A stretch of 64,000 nucleotides of DNA from Tolypeutes matacus (GCA_026826555.1 JAKSZT010054304.1:31263024-31327023), one strand, 5' to 3'; positions 25,661 to 37,570 are shown, numbered from the stretch's first letter. Made by a program: numbers and translations. The notes: generated from the sequence alone by a model not told the origin.

Positions 25661-26388
25661 AGAAAGGACCGCTTCGGAAATCCTGCTCTGATCTTCCCAC
25701 TCTCAGTTCTTTAAGAGTTACCGGCGTTGGGAACATCATTACCAGGATTAATAGTATTTCGTCAGTGCATTTCACAAGGGTTTCCTCTGAACCCTCTCAC
25801 CCGCAGCAACTGCGGGAGGCGTAGTAAAGGCAATCCAACAGAACCAAGCTCCCAAATAAGCCGTTATGACCAGTCACATTAGGATAACCAAATCATCAGC
25901 GATTGCCTTGGTTATCCAAGGGGAAAAAAATTCAAGGGCTGAAAATGCGAAGGAGGCCGAATAGCTGTGCACGGGAGGGTTAGGCAAGGGGACCGGGGAA
26001 CCCGGGTTAGATGTCGCAGCGGCGGCGACAGCAGCTTTCCCTAGTCCTGCTTCCACTGCGAATCCTGTTGCGGCGACTCAAGGCTTACAGACTTCGTCTG
26101 AAACCTCAACTCTAAATGCCTTGCTTTAGAAGCTAGAGCTTTGGAGGTTTTGGGGAGCGTCCCTAGGGGAGCAGGTGGCAGGCTGTGAGGAATCCCCATC
26201 CCCTCTGATTCCTGCACAGTAACCGAGGGAGGGTGTGCTAGAAATGGCTTTGCCGAGGAACGCATTATCTTGCCGTTTTCGTATCCCGATACTGCACAAA
26301 ACGATCTTCTGATTGATGGGTAAGATTAGCTTTATTTCTTCTCCCTTTTCATCTCCATGAGCCCATCTTTCTAAACCCTAATACCAAT

Positions 26389-26549
26389 TTCTCTCCCTCT
26401 CCCTCTCCCTCTCCCTTCCCCCCCTCTCCCCCCTCCCTCCTTCCCCCTCTCCCTTCCTCTCGCTCTTTTCCCCCACCCCCCCTTCCTCTCTCTCTTCCTC
26501 TCGCTCTCTCCCCCCACCCCCCCTTCCTCTCTCTCTTCCTCTCTCTCTC
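26389..26549. repeat. Homopyrimidine tract with 41-bp tandem repeat
   Basis: About 160 bp on the plus strand are almost pure C/T. The first part is CTCCCT-type simple repeat. From 26454 it resolves into 41-bp units (26454-26494 and 26495-26535, with a partial third to 26549), each made of ttcctctcgctct, a C-rich block and ttcctctctctc. The few interruptions are one G per unit, in 'tcgct', and one A in the C-rich block. Such tracts can form triplex DNA and often vary in length. Confidence 0.85.
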
Positions 26550-26836
26550 ATTCTCAATTCAGGAACTTCCCTTTCCTCTTTAAAACCTATTTCTCCCAAG
26601 GAATGGCTTGTATGACTGAGAGGCTGGTAATTCTGTTTATAGATGATTTAAATTTTGGCTGTGAAATGAATTTGCCCCTCTCCGATACTCTCCTTAGATA
26701 AAATCCTCTGCCCCTCCCCATGGGTTCACTGTCAGAATAAGGATCTGGATAAAGAGCGCTGTGGCAGTCTTTTGCCCTCCGCCCTAACTTCTCCCCACCC
26801 CGAAGCTTAAGAATTATCCGTCTCTCTTTTTCAGAG

Positions 26837-26842
26837 GTAAGA
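26837..26842 (+). other. Plus-strand splice-donor-like site (possible divergent transcript)
   Basis: The plus-strand sequence tcagag|gtaagagag is a strong 5' splice-site match placed in the CpG-enriched zone, pointing away from BRINP3. It could mark the first exon of a divergent non-coding RNA. Only the motif supports this. Confidence 0.2.
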
Positions 26843-27059
26843 GAGCAAGGTAGAGTGGAAATTGTTTTCTTACAGAGACAGACGCGCTGTATATTAGAGG
26901 GAATACACATTTGCCCTCAATAAAAATGTTTTTGTTAAGTAATCTTATTTTGTGTGGCTGAAAAGGATAACACAATGCTGGTCGCTGCCCCATCCCCCAC
27001 TCCGTTCATTTATTTGCTCTCTGTATGTAAATCACGAGCCGGGGCAGTGGGATTTTTTC

Positions 27060-28200
27060 CCCCTCCTTCCTAAGAGTAGTAGCACTTAAGGGTGAATTTG
27101 AAGTAGGGATCTTTAAGGAGACAATTCAGGTTTGAGGTCTTTCATAGGCTACAGTGAAGACGCAAACACAAATAAAGTTAATCCCTGCTTATCCCTAATT
27201 TCCTATTAGCTCTTTTTTTTTTTTTCTGAAAATAAGGACAATATTTGTGGATAGTAGCCCCATTTATATGCTTTTAGGATATCTTGGCTGTGTTCTAAAA
27301 TATAATATTCTTTTGGTTTCAGAACTAGAATGCTTATTTTTCACATTTTGCTAGGTAAATTAAAGCTACAGAAACCACTTATAAATATTCATCTTGGTTC
27401 CAATTCTTGTACCTGATACAAATTTGTACTGTTCAGAACGGCCATTTGCATGTTAGGGCCATACCTATAAATTCATGAAGCCCTCTAGTTTTTCATGAGT
27501 CTGTAGCACCCCCAGCCTGTAGATGGCCATTATGTGAAGACTGAGTAGGTGTAGGAGGGGGAGAAACCAAACAGCTCTTGATTGCGCTTCCATTATATGT
27601 AGCTTAAGTGTGTGGTATAAAATATCTTGTAAATTGTGCACACTTGGTTTTCAAGTGTAAACTTACCATTTTGAAAGTAGAAAATTAAAGAAAGTGACTT
27701 GCTCTAAAGAGAAATTATTGCAATTTTGAATTATATATTTTATTTGGAAAAATATTCATATTAATTTTTCCCTGTATTATGATCAATCATTCCACTCTAA
27801 GCTCATTACACCCAAACTGTAATAATAAAGTATATGCTAACTGGCACAATATTTACTCTTGATAATGGGGATGGCTTTAACCTCAACTTTGATATCAGAT
27901 AAAAAATCCCATTGATAAGAAATAGACTTCATTTCTTACAATCAAATTTAACAATCATTAGTATACCATCCCAGAAAACAGTCAAGTGGAATATTACAAC
28001 AGCCATACAAAATATGTATGTGTTCACACATGTGCCTTTGATACTAGTGAAATTGGGAAGAGAAAAAAACACCTCAGTGAGGACATGTTTATATTGTTTA
28101 TATAACTTTTTTTTTTTTTGTCCTTTTTAGGTTGTATTCCCACCCTAATGATGGCCCAGAGTGGAAGTTTTTCTTCAGTCGCCTCATTAAGCAAGAGGAT
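27060..28200. other. Upstream non-coding DNA without recognisable repeats
   Basis: This is unique-looking AT-rich sequence upstream of the presumed promoter. It includes an octamer-like atttgcat at about 27444. No ORF or repeat that I recognise is present. Confidence 0.5.
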
Positions 28201-28209
28201 GATTTCTGT

Positions 28210-28862
28210 GTATGTCTCTGTACTAGATGTCTGTTGGCTTTTATAAAGGGGATTTATTTATGGTAAAAGCTTACAGTTCTAAGGCCATAAAAAGTCCAAA
28301 CCAAGGCACTATCAGCGATGCCTTCTCACCAAAGTCAGTTACTGTTGATCCTACCAGGATGGTCCTCAATCTCTGCCCAGGTTTCAGCCTTCCTCTCTGG
28401 GCTCACCCTTTTCTCTTGAGCTCCTCCTGGGGCTTCGATCCTATAGTTCTCTCTCCTGGACTAGGGTTTGTTTCTTTCAGGGTCTCCTATATTAGTCTTG
28501 GCTGTTCTGAGCTTTTCCCATGTTTACTTGTAAGCTGCCAGGCAAATGGCTCATCTCTCCCTGGGCCTCAGCTGTTTAAGCCTCTCCTTTCTGTCACATG
28601 GCAGGGTCAAAACTGACAGAGCTCTCTCTTCCTGTGTCTGTCTGAGTGAGTCTATTTATAATCAGACCCAGCAAGGGGGCAGTGACTCAATATGAGTCAC
28701 ACCTCACTGACTTAGTCCAATCAAAAGCCCTAAAGTAATCTAATAGAAGGCCCCTCAACTGAATTTAATGCAAACTGTATCACACCCAGAGGAAAAGATT
28801 AATTTTGCAAACATAATCTTTCTCTTTTGGGGATTCATAAAATAATCTCAAACTGCCACAAG
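28210..28862. repeat. LTR-like interspersed repeat
   Basis: This is a mid-GC block sharply different from its flanks. It runs from 'tgtctgttggcttttataaa' through 'tctgtcacatggcagggtc' and 'ggcagtgactcaatatgag' to 'tggggattcataaaataatc' and 'aaactgccaca'. This phrase order belongs to a dispersed xenarthran/eutherian LTR-like repeat. The 129-codon frame within it has no coding character. Confidence 0.5.
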
Positions 28863-29621
28863 GGAGTTGATGTCCAAAGAAGAAAAAATAATATCCTGAA
28901 TTATATTTACTACAAATGCAACCTTAAAAGTTTCATATAGAGAGAGTATATATTTTCATGTAAGATCTCAATACATTGCCTTAACCTAGTTACCTAATCT
29001 GCTATTCATGGAAATAACAATTGTTTCTTGAGGACCCGATCTGACCTAAATTAGGAAAATATAACTTTAAAATTTCTATTTTGTATATGAAACAAATGTG
29101 AGACCACCATTCTTAAATATTTGAAAACAAAAAGGACAGGATAACGAAAATATTTTTCCTTTTGTAAGCTATGGTTCCAGAACTTTTAAAAAGCTTATAG
29201 CATTTAAAGCTTATTAAACAAGTGTTTGAACAATATAATAAATCAAATGATTACTTTTGATCGACCCCAAAATAGAGCTATAGGCACTATATACCTAGCT
29301 GTCTTGTACCTTGTGAATAAATCTGGTTTGTTCTTAGACATTTCTCAAAATCATACTTTTTGTTAATTATATTTGAGCATGTTTTTTTCTGGATAATTAC
29401 AATGCACATCTTCAGTTGGTACACTGACACGTTTTGTATTATTGGTCATGTTTTTTGTTCACTATCCTGGCTCTGTTATTTTTAAGTATATGAGTACCAC
29501 AGGAACTATTTCTTACCTAATAATCCATTAAAATTTCTAATTGATAAACAATATTCAAAGTATATTCTACTAGAGAAACTGTTTAACAATTTATTTATGA
29601 AACAAAATGTAACTATGTTAA

Positions 29622-29827
29622 TTTATTTTATTTTTTTAAAGACTATTTATTTACTTTACCCATTTTAAACCCTCCCTTCCCCATTTGCTGTTTTTTTGTG
29701 TGTCCATTTGCTGAACAATTCTCTGTGTCTGTTTCCTGCCATCTCTTCTCATCCTCCTCCTCCAGTCTTCACCAGGATTTGATCCTGAAGACCTCCCATG
29801 TAGGAGAGAGGTGTTCTGCCACCTGCA
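29622..29827 (-). mobile_element. DAS-SINE, cut by assembly gap
   Basis: The plus strand reads a T-rich start, 'aaagactatttatttacttt', 'ccccatttgctg', 'tctgtgtctgtttcctgcc' and then the inverted tRNA-related head 'ccaggatttgatcctgaag'. The last part of the head runs into the N-run. Confidence 0.8.
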
Positions 29828-29927
29828 NNNNNNNNNNNNNNNNNNNNNNNNNNNNNNNNNNNNNNNNNNNNNNNNNNNNNNNNNNNNNNNNNNNNNNNNN
29901 NNNNNNNNNNNNNNNNNNNNNNNNNNN
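29828..29927. other. Assembly gap (100 N)
   Basis: Exactly 100 undetermined bases lie between two SINE pieces and against an (AT)n run. The round number suggests a gap of unknown true size. Confidence 0.99.

Positions 29928-29966
<39 letters not shown>
29928..29966. repeat. (AT)n microsatellite
   Basis: About 19 uninterrupted AT units directly follow the gap. The true tract may be longer. Confidence 0.9.
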
Positions 29967-29971
<5 letters not shown>

Positions 29972-30052
29972 TTTACCGGGAGGTCCCGGGGATCGAACTC
30001 AGGTCCCTCCATATGGCAGACGGATGACCAACCATTTGAGCCACATCTACCC
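29967..30052 (-). mobile_element. DAS-SINE, tRNA-related head
   Basis: The sequence 'ttattttaccgggaggtccc', then 'ggggatcgaactcaggtc', then 'ccatttgagccacatctac' is the inverted DAS-SINE head. Its complement has B box GTTCGATCCC. The tail side merges with the AT repeat and gap. Confidence 0.8.
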
Positions 30053-30367
30053 TCCTTCATATTAACTTAACCTTAAATCTAATTTATTACAAAGATTGAG
30101 TTATAGTAAGATAAGTAATTTCAGACTGTTCTTTGCATGTAAGAGTGTAATGTTTGGCACACACATATATGCATAAATAATGGCCTTATTTATACTATTT
30201 AAATATCTGGATTTTAGTCTCTTTGCCAATGTGTTTATTTTTTTTCTACAGCTTTTCCTTTGAAAATTCCTGAAGTTTTTTTGAATACCTATAGGTACAG
30301 GGATCTTCATGTTTTACTCCAATAAGATTAATATGATGCTAACTAAACTGGGCCAATGTATTCTGTA

Positions 30368-30700
30368 TTAGTTAAGGATCTCTAGGGAAACAGAACGGAC
30401 TGAAGAAATCTGTAAATAGTATGAGATTTTATAAAATTGTCTCATGCGAATGTGAGGATGCACAAGTCCAAATTCTATAAGGCAGTCTGCCAACCAGGGG
30501 CTCTGATAAAGGTCCTTGATTTTCCCCAGGAGACACTGTCTATCCAAAGTAGAGATGGGCATTCTCTCTCTGAATGCTGAAATCACTACCCCTTTTAAGG
30601 TCTTCAGTTGATTAAATGAGGCATCACTCATTGCTGATGGCAATTTCCTTAGTTGATTATAGATGTAACCCTAGGAACTTTAAGTGCAGTTTTTTCTTAC
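30368..30700. repeat. Dispersed repeat related to 8690-8990, class uncertain
   Basis: It opens 'ggatctctagggaaacagaa', continues 'gagattttataaaattgtct', 'caagtccaaattctata', 'cccaggagacactgtc', and ends near 'gttgattatagatgtaaccc'. The order matches a common eutherian interspersed repeat and the copy in BRINP3 intron 1. Confidence 0.5.
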
Positions 30701-32610
30701 TTCTTAGCTAGTGTTCTTTCTAAATCAATCAAAGTCTATTATTAATTACTAAAACAAGCATTGGTTGAGCTTAGGATAGTGTAAATGAAAGTAAGAGAGA
30801 GTAATACAAAAATGAATATTTTCCAGCCTTCATAGAGTTTATTTTGTTGATAAGTAATAGTCTTCATTGTTGAAAATTTTTATTTCCTTGCTTATTTTAT
30901 ATCACCCCTCTTCTTCTCTACCATGATTGGAGAACATTTCATGATGTAATTTTACTTTCTTAGGAAGAGCTACTGATCTTCAGTGCTCTTTCTGCACATA
31001 CATCAGGGTGTTCCCTAGATTATTTTTCCTCAATGCAGTACAACTGTAGATAATTCCAACCACCTATGATATCGTACTACATCATGTCATTTCTCCATTC
31101 CATTTCTTTCCCTACTAATATAGAAAAGAAGATTTTTCCAAGAAGAAACTCATCATCTTAAAGTAAGGTGTTTAATTAGACCCTAACTTAAATATAAAAC
31201 CACACATATACACACGCACACAATATGAAAGAAGTGCAGAAACTAAGACACTCTGCCATGATAAGTTTTACAAAAAATATAACCATGTTCCATTAGACAA
31301 AGACTTTCTTTTACTTTAAATAAAATTCAGATATACTATTTCAATTTTGATATAGAAAAATGTTCTGCAATCTTTCATTAAAATAGTGAGAAAATACAAA
31401 CTCTTGATTTGAATACATAATTGTTATAAAAGAGAGGTTTCTATCATCTTGATATTTATTTATTAGTGAACTGAGAATACTTAGATTAAAAATCAATAAG
31501 ATAATTGAGGAATAAATTTTTATGATATTGAAAGCAAACTATGCCAAAAATATATCAAATCATACCAAAAACAGTAACACTGTGACAAAAGACAAATGTT
31601 TTGCTGATTTGACACAAAAATACTACATGCAACATAAAACTCATAATACTTCTCCACAAGGATATCAATTACAAATTGGTTAATGAGTGTTATCAATTCT
31701 ATAAGCATTTAAGATTCACTGCAATACAAAAAAATGTGAAATATACTGACATCTTACAGCTCATCAATGAAAAAGCTTTACAGACGATTTCTCAAATTTG
31801 ACAATTATATAAATTTACATGACATTGCCAAAATAAGCTGTGTAGAGATAAGAAACTTTTGTACATTACCAAAGTTAAAATGTTGACCAATCATGCTAGT
31901 GATGTGAAGACTGAATTTTATTTCTACTCTTTCATATAAAATGATATTACAACATATTTTTCATATGCAGTAGTTAGAAAAGAGTATGCAGTCAAAAAGA
32001 AAGGAAGTAAGTGTTATAGAGGTGTGTCTACCAATTAATTAATAAAAATATCATGTAGACAAAAGGCTTTCTTAATTGGGAGAAAGGTTTCCAGACATGG
32101 GCCATTTGTGAGTATAGAGTTTTCTGAAATGGATGAAGGCTTATTAAAATTCTTCATTCTTTCATGTATATCCATATTTGAACATACATATAAGCTATTT
32201 TTCTGGAAATGAGAATTAGAAACTAAAAGCCAAATATCAACACTAAATGCCACATGGCAGTCATTTGTATTTCAAAAGGATTATCACTCCAGAATTAAGC
32301 AACACAAGGATGGAAATAAATCTAAATATATTTTAAATGTCTATAGTACGCAGTTTTAAAATTAAAACTTTTGCACTAATTGAAAATATTGCAAAAAATA
32401 ATACATGTGAAGAAGAATTTATATTGGTTATTTAATATTTTAAAGGTTGAAAATAAAATACGCATTTCTTCAAAACCTCTTGTTGATGACTACATGATTC
32501 TAATATTGTTAAAGAACCTTAAAATTCTTTCTTTTTTTTTTTTTTTTTGGAAAAGCCCAATATGGGCCTGTTCCTTTATTTACTCAATTCATTAAAACAA
32601 CTGTATAATT
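30700..32610. other. Non-coding AT-rich DNA, nothing recognised
   Basis: No coding region, clear repeat family or RNA gene is visible. A T-run is present at about 32530-32548. Confidence 0.5.
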
Positions 32611-32614
32611 TCGG

Positions 32615-32765
32615 TAGAATCATTTTATACATGGAGTAACCGTCTCAGAAAGCTTAAATAATTTGTTAAAAATAACAAACTAAGTAGCAGATCAAGAACT
32701 GGAAATCAGTTTGTATGATCCCAATGCTTGGGTAGATTCCCATTGTACTCTGCTATGATAGAAAA
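32615..32765 (-). repeat. MIR fragment
   Basis: The plus-strand phrases 'acatggagtaaccgtctcag', 'aaagcttaaataatttg', 'aactaagtagcagatcaag' and 'actctgcta' follow the inverted MIR pattern (gatgaggaaactgaggctcag...ttaagt..cttg...agctagtaagtggcagagc). Confidence 0.6.
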
Positions 32766-32959
32766 AATACTTGGGTTCTATAAAAACTTCTGGAAACATT
32801 TCTTAAGTAGCATTTATACTGTTGTATGTATTTATCTGTGATTCCTAGTCAATATTCACATGCTTATAAAGTATTTCAAAGCTTAACCTATTTCAAAGCC
32901 CATGTTGTCAATTATCAGTTCTATGAAGGAGGAAAAATTGACTATATTTCTTGACATTT

Positions 32960-33045
32960 ATTCTTAACTTTCTCACTTTCTGTCTTCACTATCTACATCC
33001 CCTGAGGAGAGAAGGAGCTCAATAAATATTTATTTAATGAATGAA
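32960..33045 (+). repeat. L2 3'-terminal fragment
   Basis: The string 'ggagctcaataaatatttat', followed by 'ttaatgaatgaat', is the L2 3' end. The upstream text 'ctttctgtcttcactatc' also fits. Confidence 0.6.
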
Positions 33046-33229
33046 TTTAAGTATTTCTCCAAACTTACATCTTTAACATTCTTATGAAGATAGTATTTAC
33101 TTTTTATCCAACATTTAGAAATATTGCTACTAAATGACAGCAATTCTCAAAATATTTTCAGAATATTTGACATATATTTGGCCTATTATATGAAATCATG
33201 TTAAAACTGATGACAATTTAGAGAGTTCT

Positions 33230-36200
33230 GGGCAACCATAATGATGGCATAAGATGCTTCAGGGTGCATCTCCCAGCAGAATCTTGTAACAAATAGCGAA
33301 ATCTGACAAAGCCATCTTCCTCAGTAGTCCAGAAAATTGTTAAAGTTTGCAGCAACTAAGCAAGGGCTGAACTAAGAAAATGTTGTTTTAAAAACTGGAA
33401 GCAGGGGTAAATTTTGGAGCAAGGCCTTGATTCCTTGGGGATTAAACCAGTGAAGAAAATAGCTCTGGTTTTCATCTGATGCAATAAAGGTGAATCAGAT
33501 ATAAAACCAAAAGTCTGATTGTTGTATTCACACATACCAATTTTCCATGATTACACTTCACATCTTTATATTCTTTTATCTTCTTATTGAGTTCATTTGT
33601 GCAAGCTAAGTGTTGAGTATGAGTGAGCTAGAACAAGAAGACTCCAGTGAGAAGCACACTGCCAGGGAAGTCAAGAGGAAAGGTACAGGTCAAGGGAGCA
33701 GAATTGTAGGAGGGATTCCTCTATTATTTTGGGTGATGGAAAAAAAACCAGTTGGGAAGCCTTGTGTTTGTTATCCAGAGATTTTGGTTGTTTTCACAAT
33801 GCAGCACATTAAACCTAATAAAATTCACCTCAATGTAAAAAAAAAAAAAAAAAAACTGGTAAAAGAAGCTTATGACACCTTTGTTGACCCCTCCCCCAAA
33901 TCCTCCATGGTATGGTGTGGAATCTGCATGCTCTCCCATTATGGGTCACTGGACCTATTGAGAGGAGGCAGTGCAACCCCTATATGCATATGACAATTCC
34001 TTTTATGTCTGATCCAATTATTCAGGTGACAGCCTGAAAGACTGAACCAGGAGACTCATCTCTGACTTGCCCTGCCAGAACTTGCTATATAGGCAGAAGT
34101 AAAGTGAAAACAGGTAAAGCAGTATAAGAAATAATTAAGTCAAGGCAACCTGGGGCAAAGGCAAAGGATTGCCTGCTTTTAATCACACAACAGAGCACCC
34201 AGGAGGGGTAGAAATTCTATTTCTTAGGAAGTGGAGGAGGACTTTGAATTCCTGAAATAAGAAGATCCTTAACCAAGCACAAGCCTAAGGAAAGACAGAC
34301 TCAGAAAACACAAAAAGGAACTTGCACTTCATTTTTTGTCTCGGGCTGATCTTCATAAGAGGAAAGCTAAACTCTGAATAAGAGCACCCACCAAGGACTC
34401 ACAGCCAATTTAGCAGACTGTCAAAAATGTTTATTGCACTGTTGTTGTGTTTTTTTGTTTTCTTTTTTAAGTTCCTGTTTAAGGAAATCTCTGCCATATC
34501 ACTAGCTGGATACAAACTTAAGGAACAGACAGCTAAATCCCAGAGTTAAGATTTTAAAATATTAAAATGTACACAATGCAACAAAAGATTATAAGATAAA
34601 AAGCCAGGAAATGTTGGCCCATCCAAAGGAATACGATAAAAATCCAGAAACCATCAAAGAAGACTAGATTTTGGACATAACAAATAAAGATTTGTTCAAG
34701 GAGAGAAAGGAAATCGCATAGAATGACTAAATAATATCATGAAAACAACTAATGAATAACATGAGAATCTTAATGAAGAGATAAAAATGTTAAAAAAGGA
34801 ACCAAACACAAATACTAGAGTTGAAAACCACAATAACTGAAAAGAAAAATCTCAGGAGGGTTTCAATAGCAGATTGGATCTAGCAAAAGTAGGAATCAGT
34901 GAACTCAAAGACAAGACAATTGAATTGATTCAAGCTGAAGAGGAAAAATGAAAAGAATTTTAAAATGTGAGCAGAGACTAAGAGACCTGTGGTACACCAT
35001 CAAACATACAAATATACACATTATAAGAGTCCCAGAAGAAGAAGAAAGAGGCAGAAGGCATATTCAAATATTAAAGGAAATAACGGCAGAAATCTTCCCA
35101 AATTTAATGAATGACACGAACATGCATATTCAAAAAGGCCAACATCCCCAAACAAGATAAACTCAAAGAGAATCACAACCAGACATATGTAGTCACACTA
35201 TTGAATGCCAAGGACAAGGAGAGAATTCTGAAAACTGCAACATTTATGTACAAGGGAGTCCTAATAAGATAAAGTGGCAATTTCTCACCAGAAACCATAG
35301 AGGCAAGAAGTCAAGGGGATAAAGCATTTCAATGGCTGAAAGAAAATAATTGCCAACTAAAATTTTATATCTGGTGAAACTGTAATTCAAAAGTGAAAGA
35401 GAGATAAAGACATTTCCTATAAACAATAGCTAAGGGAACTTGTCCCCACCAGACTTGCCCTATTAGCAATGCTAAAGGGGGTTCTTCAGACTGATAGGAA
35501 AGGACACAAGGCACTGGATTGTGGTGGCAAAAAGAAATAAAAACCTCTAATAAAGGTAATCATATGGATACTTTGATATGCCAATATAATTGTATTGTAC
35601 TTTTTGGTATGTAACCCCACTTTTAAATTCTTACAGTTTCAAAAATGCAAATATATAAAAAGTAATGAAAAATCTATGGTTTTGCACATGCAGTATATGA
35701 AAATATAATTTATAACAAGTACAACAAAGTAGGTGAAGGGAGTTTTATAGGAACAGTGCATGTATCTGCATTGAAGTTGAGTTAGTATCAAATCAAATGT
35801 TATTGTTATAGATTTAGGAAGTTAAATGGAAGCTCCATGGTAATCACAAACGGAACATCAGACAAAATAAATGTAAAAAGAAATGAGAAGGGACTCAAAA
35901 TGGCAAAACATTTTTAAAAGTTCAAATATGAAAATAAGCATTAACAGAAGAATTGAAGGGCAAAAATGTATAAGACTAACAAAAGCCATTTGGCCAAATG
36001 GCAAATGAAAATCCTGCATTATCAGTAGTTAATGTAAATGAAAATGGTTAAATTCTCCAGTCAGAAGGCATAACTTAGCAGAGTGGATGAAAATGCATGA
36101 CTCAGCTATAAGCTGTCTACAAAAGACTCACCTTAAATTTAAAAAAAACACAAGTAGGTTGAAAGTGAAAGTATGGAAAACTATATACCTTGCAAATAGT

Positions 36201-37570
36201 AACCAAAAGAGAGCTAAGGTAATTATACTAAAATCAGATAAAATAGACTTTGTCAAAAACTGTTACAAAGAACAAAGACAGTTACTATATACTGATAAAG
36301 GGGTCAACTCAAAAAGAAAAAAATAACAATTATAAATATATATGAACCTCATGGTAGAGTGCTAAAATATATGAAGGAAAATTGACAGATTTGAATGGGA
36401 AAATAGATGATTCTACATTAAAAGTAGGAGAGTACAATGTATCACTTTCAATAATGGATAGAACCCCTTAACAGAAGATCAAAAAGGAAATACGAAGTTT
36501 GAATGATATTCTAAAGCATCTAGAGCTCATAGGCATATATATAACACTTCACTCAAAAGCACAGAATACACTCTTCTCTAGTGTTCACGGATTACATCAC
36601 ATCAAAATAAATTTAAAAATATTGAAGTCATATAATGTATTTTCTCAGTCACAATGTAATGAAGCTAGGAATTAAAAACTGAGAGAGAACTGGAAACTAA
36701 AATATATATATATGTGAAAATTACACAATGCATTCATAAACAAACAATGTGTCACAGAATAAATCACAAGGGATAGGAAATATTTTGAGGTGAGTGAAAA
36801 TGGAAGCAAAACATACTAAAATTATTGGGATATTGCAAAGGCAGTGGTGAAAGGGAAGTTTATAGCTCTAAATGCTTACATTAAAAAAGAAAGGATCTCA
36901 AACAAGAAACCGAACCTCACAACTGGTGGATCTAGAAAAAGCAGATAAAACTAAATCCAAAACAAGAGGGAAGGAAATAACAAAGATAAGAGCAGAAATA
37001 AATGAAAGAGACAATTAAAAAAAAAGAAAAAACATAATCAATGAAGCTATTGGTTGGTTATTTGAAAAGATCAATAAAACCAACAATCTTTTAGCTAGAC
37101 TGACAAAGATACAAAAGCAATGGCACAAATAACTAAATTCAGAAAGGCAATGAGCAATAATACTACCAACCCCACAGAAATAAAAGGGATTATAAGATTA
37201 TGCTATGAACTGAATACCAAACAATTAAATAACCTAAATGAAATATACAAAATCTTAGTAATAAACAAACTACATGCTTAAGAAAAAGTAGAATACCTCA
37301 ACTGACTAATGACAGTAAGAAGATTGAATCAGTAATCAAAAGCCTTGCAACAAAGAAAAGCCCCAGACCAGATGGCTTCATGGTGCATTTTACCAAATGT
37401 TCCAGGAAAAGTTAGCACTAGTCCTACTGAGTCTCTTCCCAAAATATTGAAGAGGAAGGAACAATTCTTAACACATTCACCCTCATATAAAAACCAGATA
37501 AAGATATCACAAAAAAAATAAAATTACAACCCAATATTCCTCACGATTATAGATGAAAAAGTTCTCAAAT
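33230..37570 (+). mobile_element. Old L1 (5' UTR-like region, ORF1, ORF2 N-terminal part), decayed
   Basis: A 5' UTR-like section (33230-34550) is followed by ORF1 relics: a frame at 34948-35160 and 'accatagaggcaagaagtca' near 35294. Next come ORF2 endonuclease-domain relics at about 36060-36660, where conceptual translation gives LKVKVWKTIYLANSNQKRAK in the frame 36087-36326. ORF2 continues through 'aaaagccccagaccagatgg' near 37359 to 'atagatgaaaaagttctc' near 37550. Stops and frameshifts occur throughout, so it is inactive. It ends where another L1 joins. The missing ORF2 end may be represented by 44551-47030. Confidence 0.8.
33440..33856 (+). mobile_element. Possible retroposed fragment ending in poly-A, nested in L1 5' region
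   Basis: Sequence ending 'cctaataaaattcacctcaa', then 'tgt', then about 19 A (33838-33856) has the form of a polyadenylated RNA end: AATAAA about 18 nt before the A-run. The 127-codon frame across it crosses the A-run and shows no family I recognise. The left edge and a target-site duplication are not clear, so it could also be part of the L1 5' UTR. Confidence 0.3.

Larger units (their letters stand above)
22500..27060. promoter_or_regulatory. BRINP3: CpG-enriched BRINP3 5' promoter region
   Basis: GC and CpG rise above the AT-rich surroundings in two clusters. The first is about 23.15-23.96 kb, with roughly 15 CpGs between 23200 and 23440 and a GC-box-like gggggcgggcggggggggg near 23904-23922. 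The second is about 25.66-26.3 kb, with about ten CpGs in 25975-26080 including gtcgcagcggcggcgac. Between them lies AT-rich DNA. The position upstream of the first coding exon, plus minus-strand donors inside the zone, make it the likely BRINP3 promoter area. No transcription start can be fixed from sequence alone. Confidence 0.6.

Noticed and set aside
26378..26599. 73-codon minus-strand frame rich in Arg, Glu and Gly
   Set aside because: It is the translation of the homopurine strand of the simple repeat; low complexity, not a protein.
29967..30052. tRNA-like sequence with A and B boxes (also at 11230-11320 and 15170-15253)
   Set aside because: These are heads of DAS-SINEs, followed by SINE bodies and poly-A. 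They lack a complete cloverleaf, so they are not tRNA genes.
33610..33993. 127-codon frame with possible processed-pseudogene look
   Set aside because: It crosses a 19-A run and L1 5' UTR-like sequence. I recognise no parent gene and find no firm target-site duplication, so it is listed only as a weak retroposed fragment.
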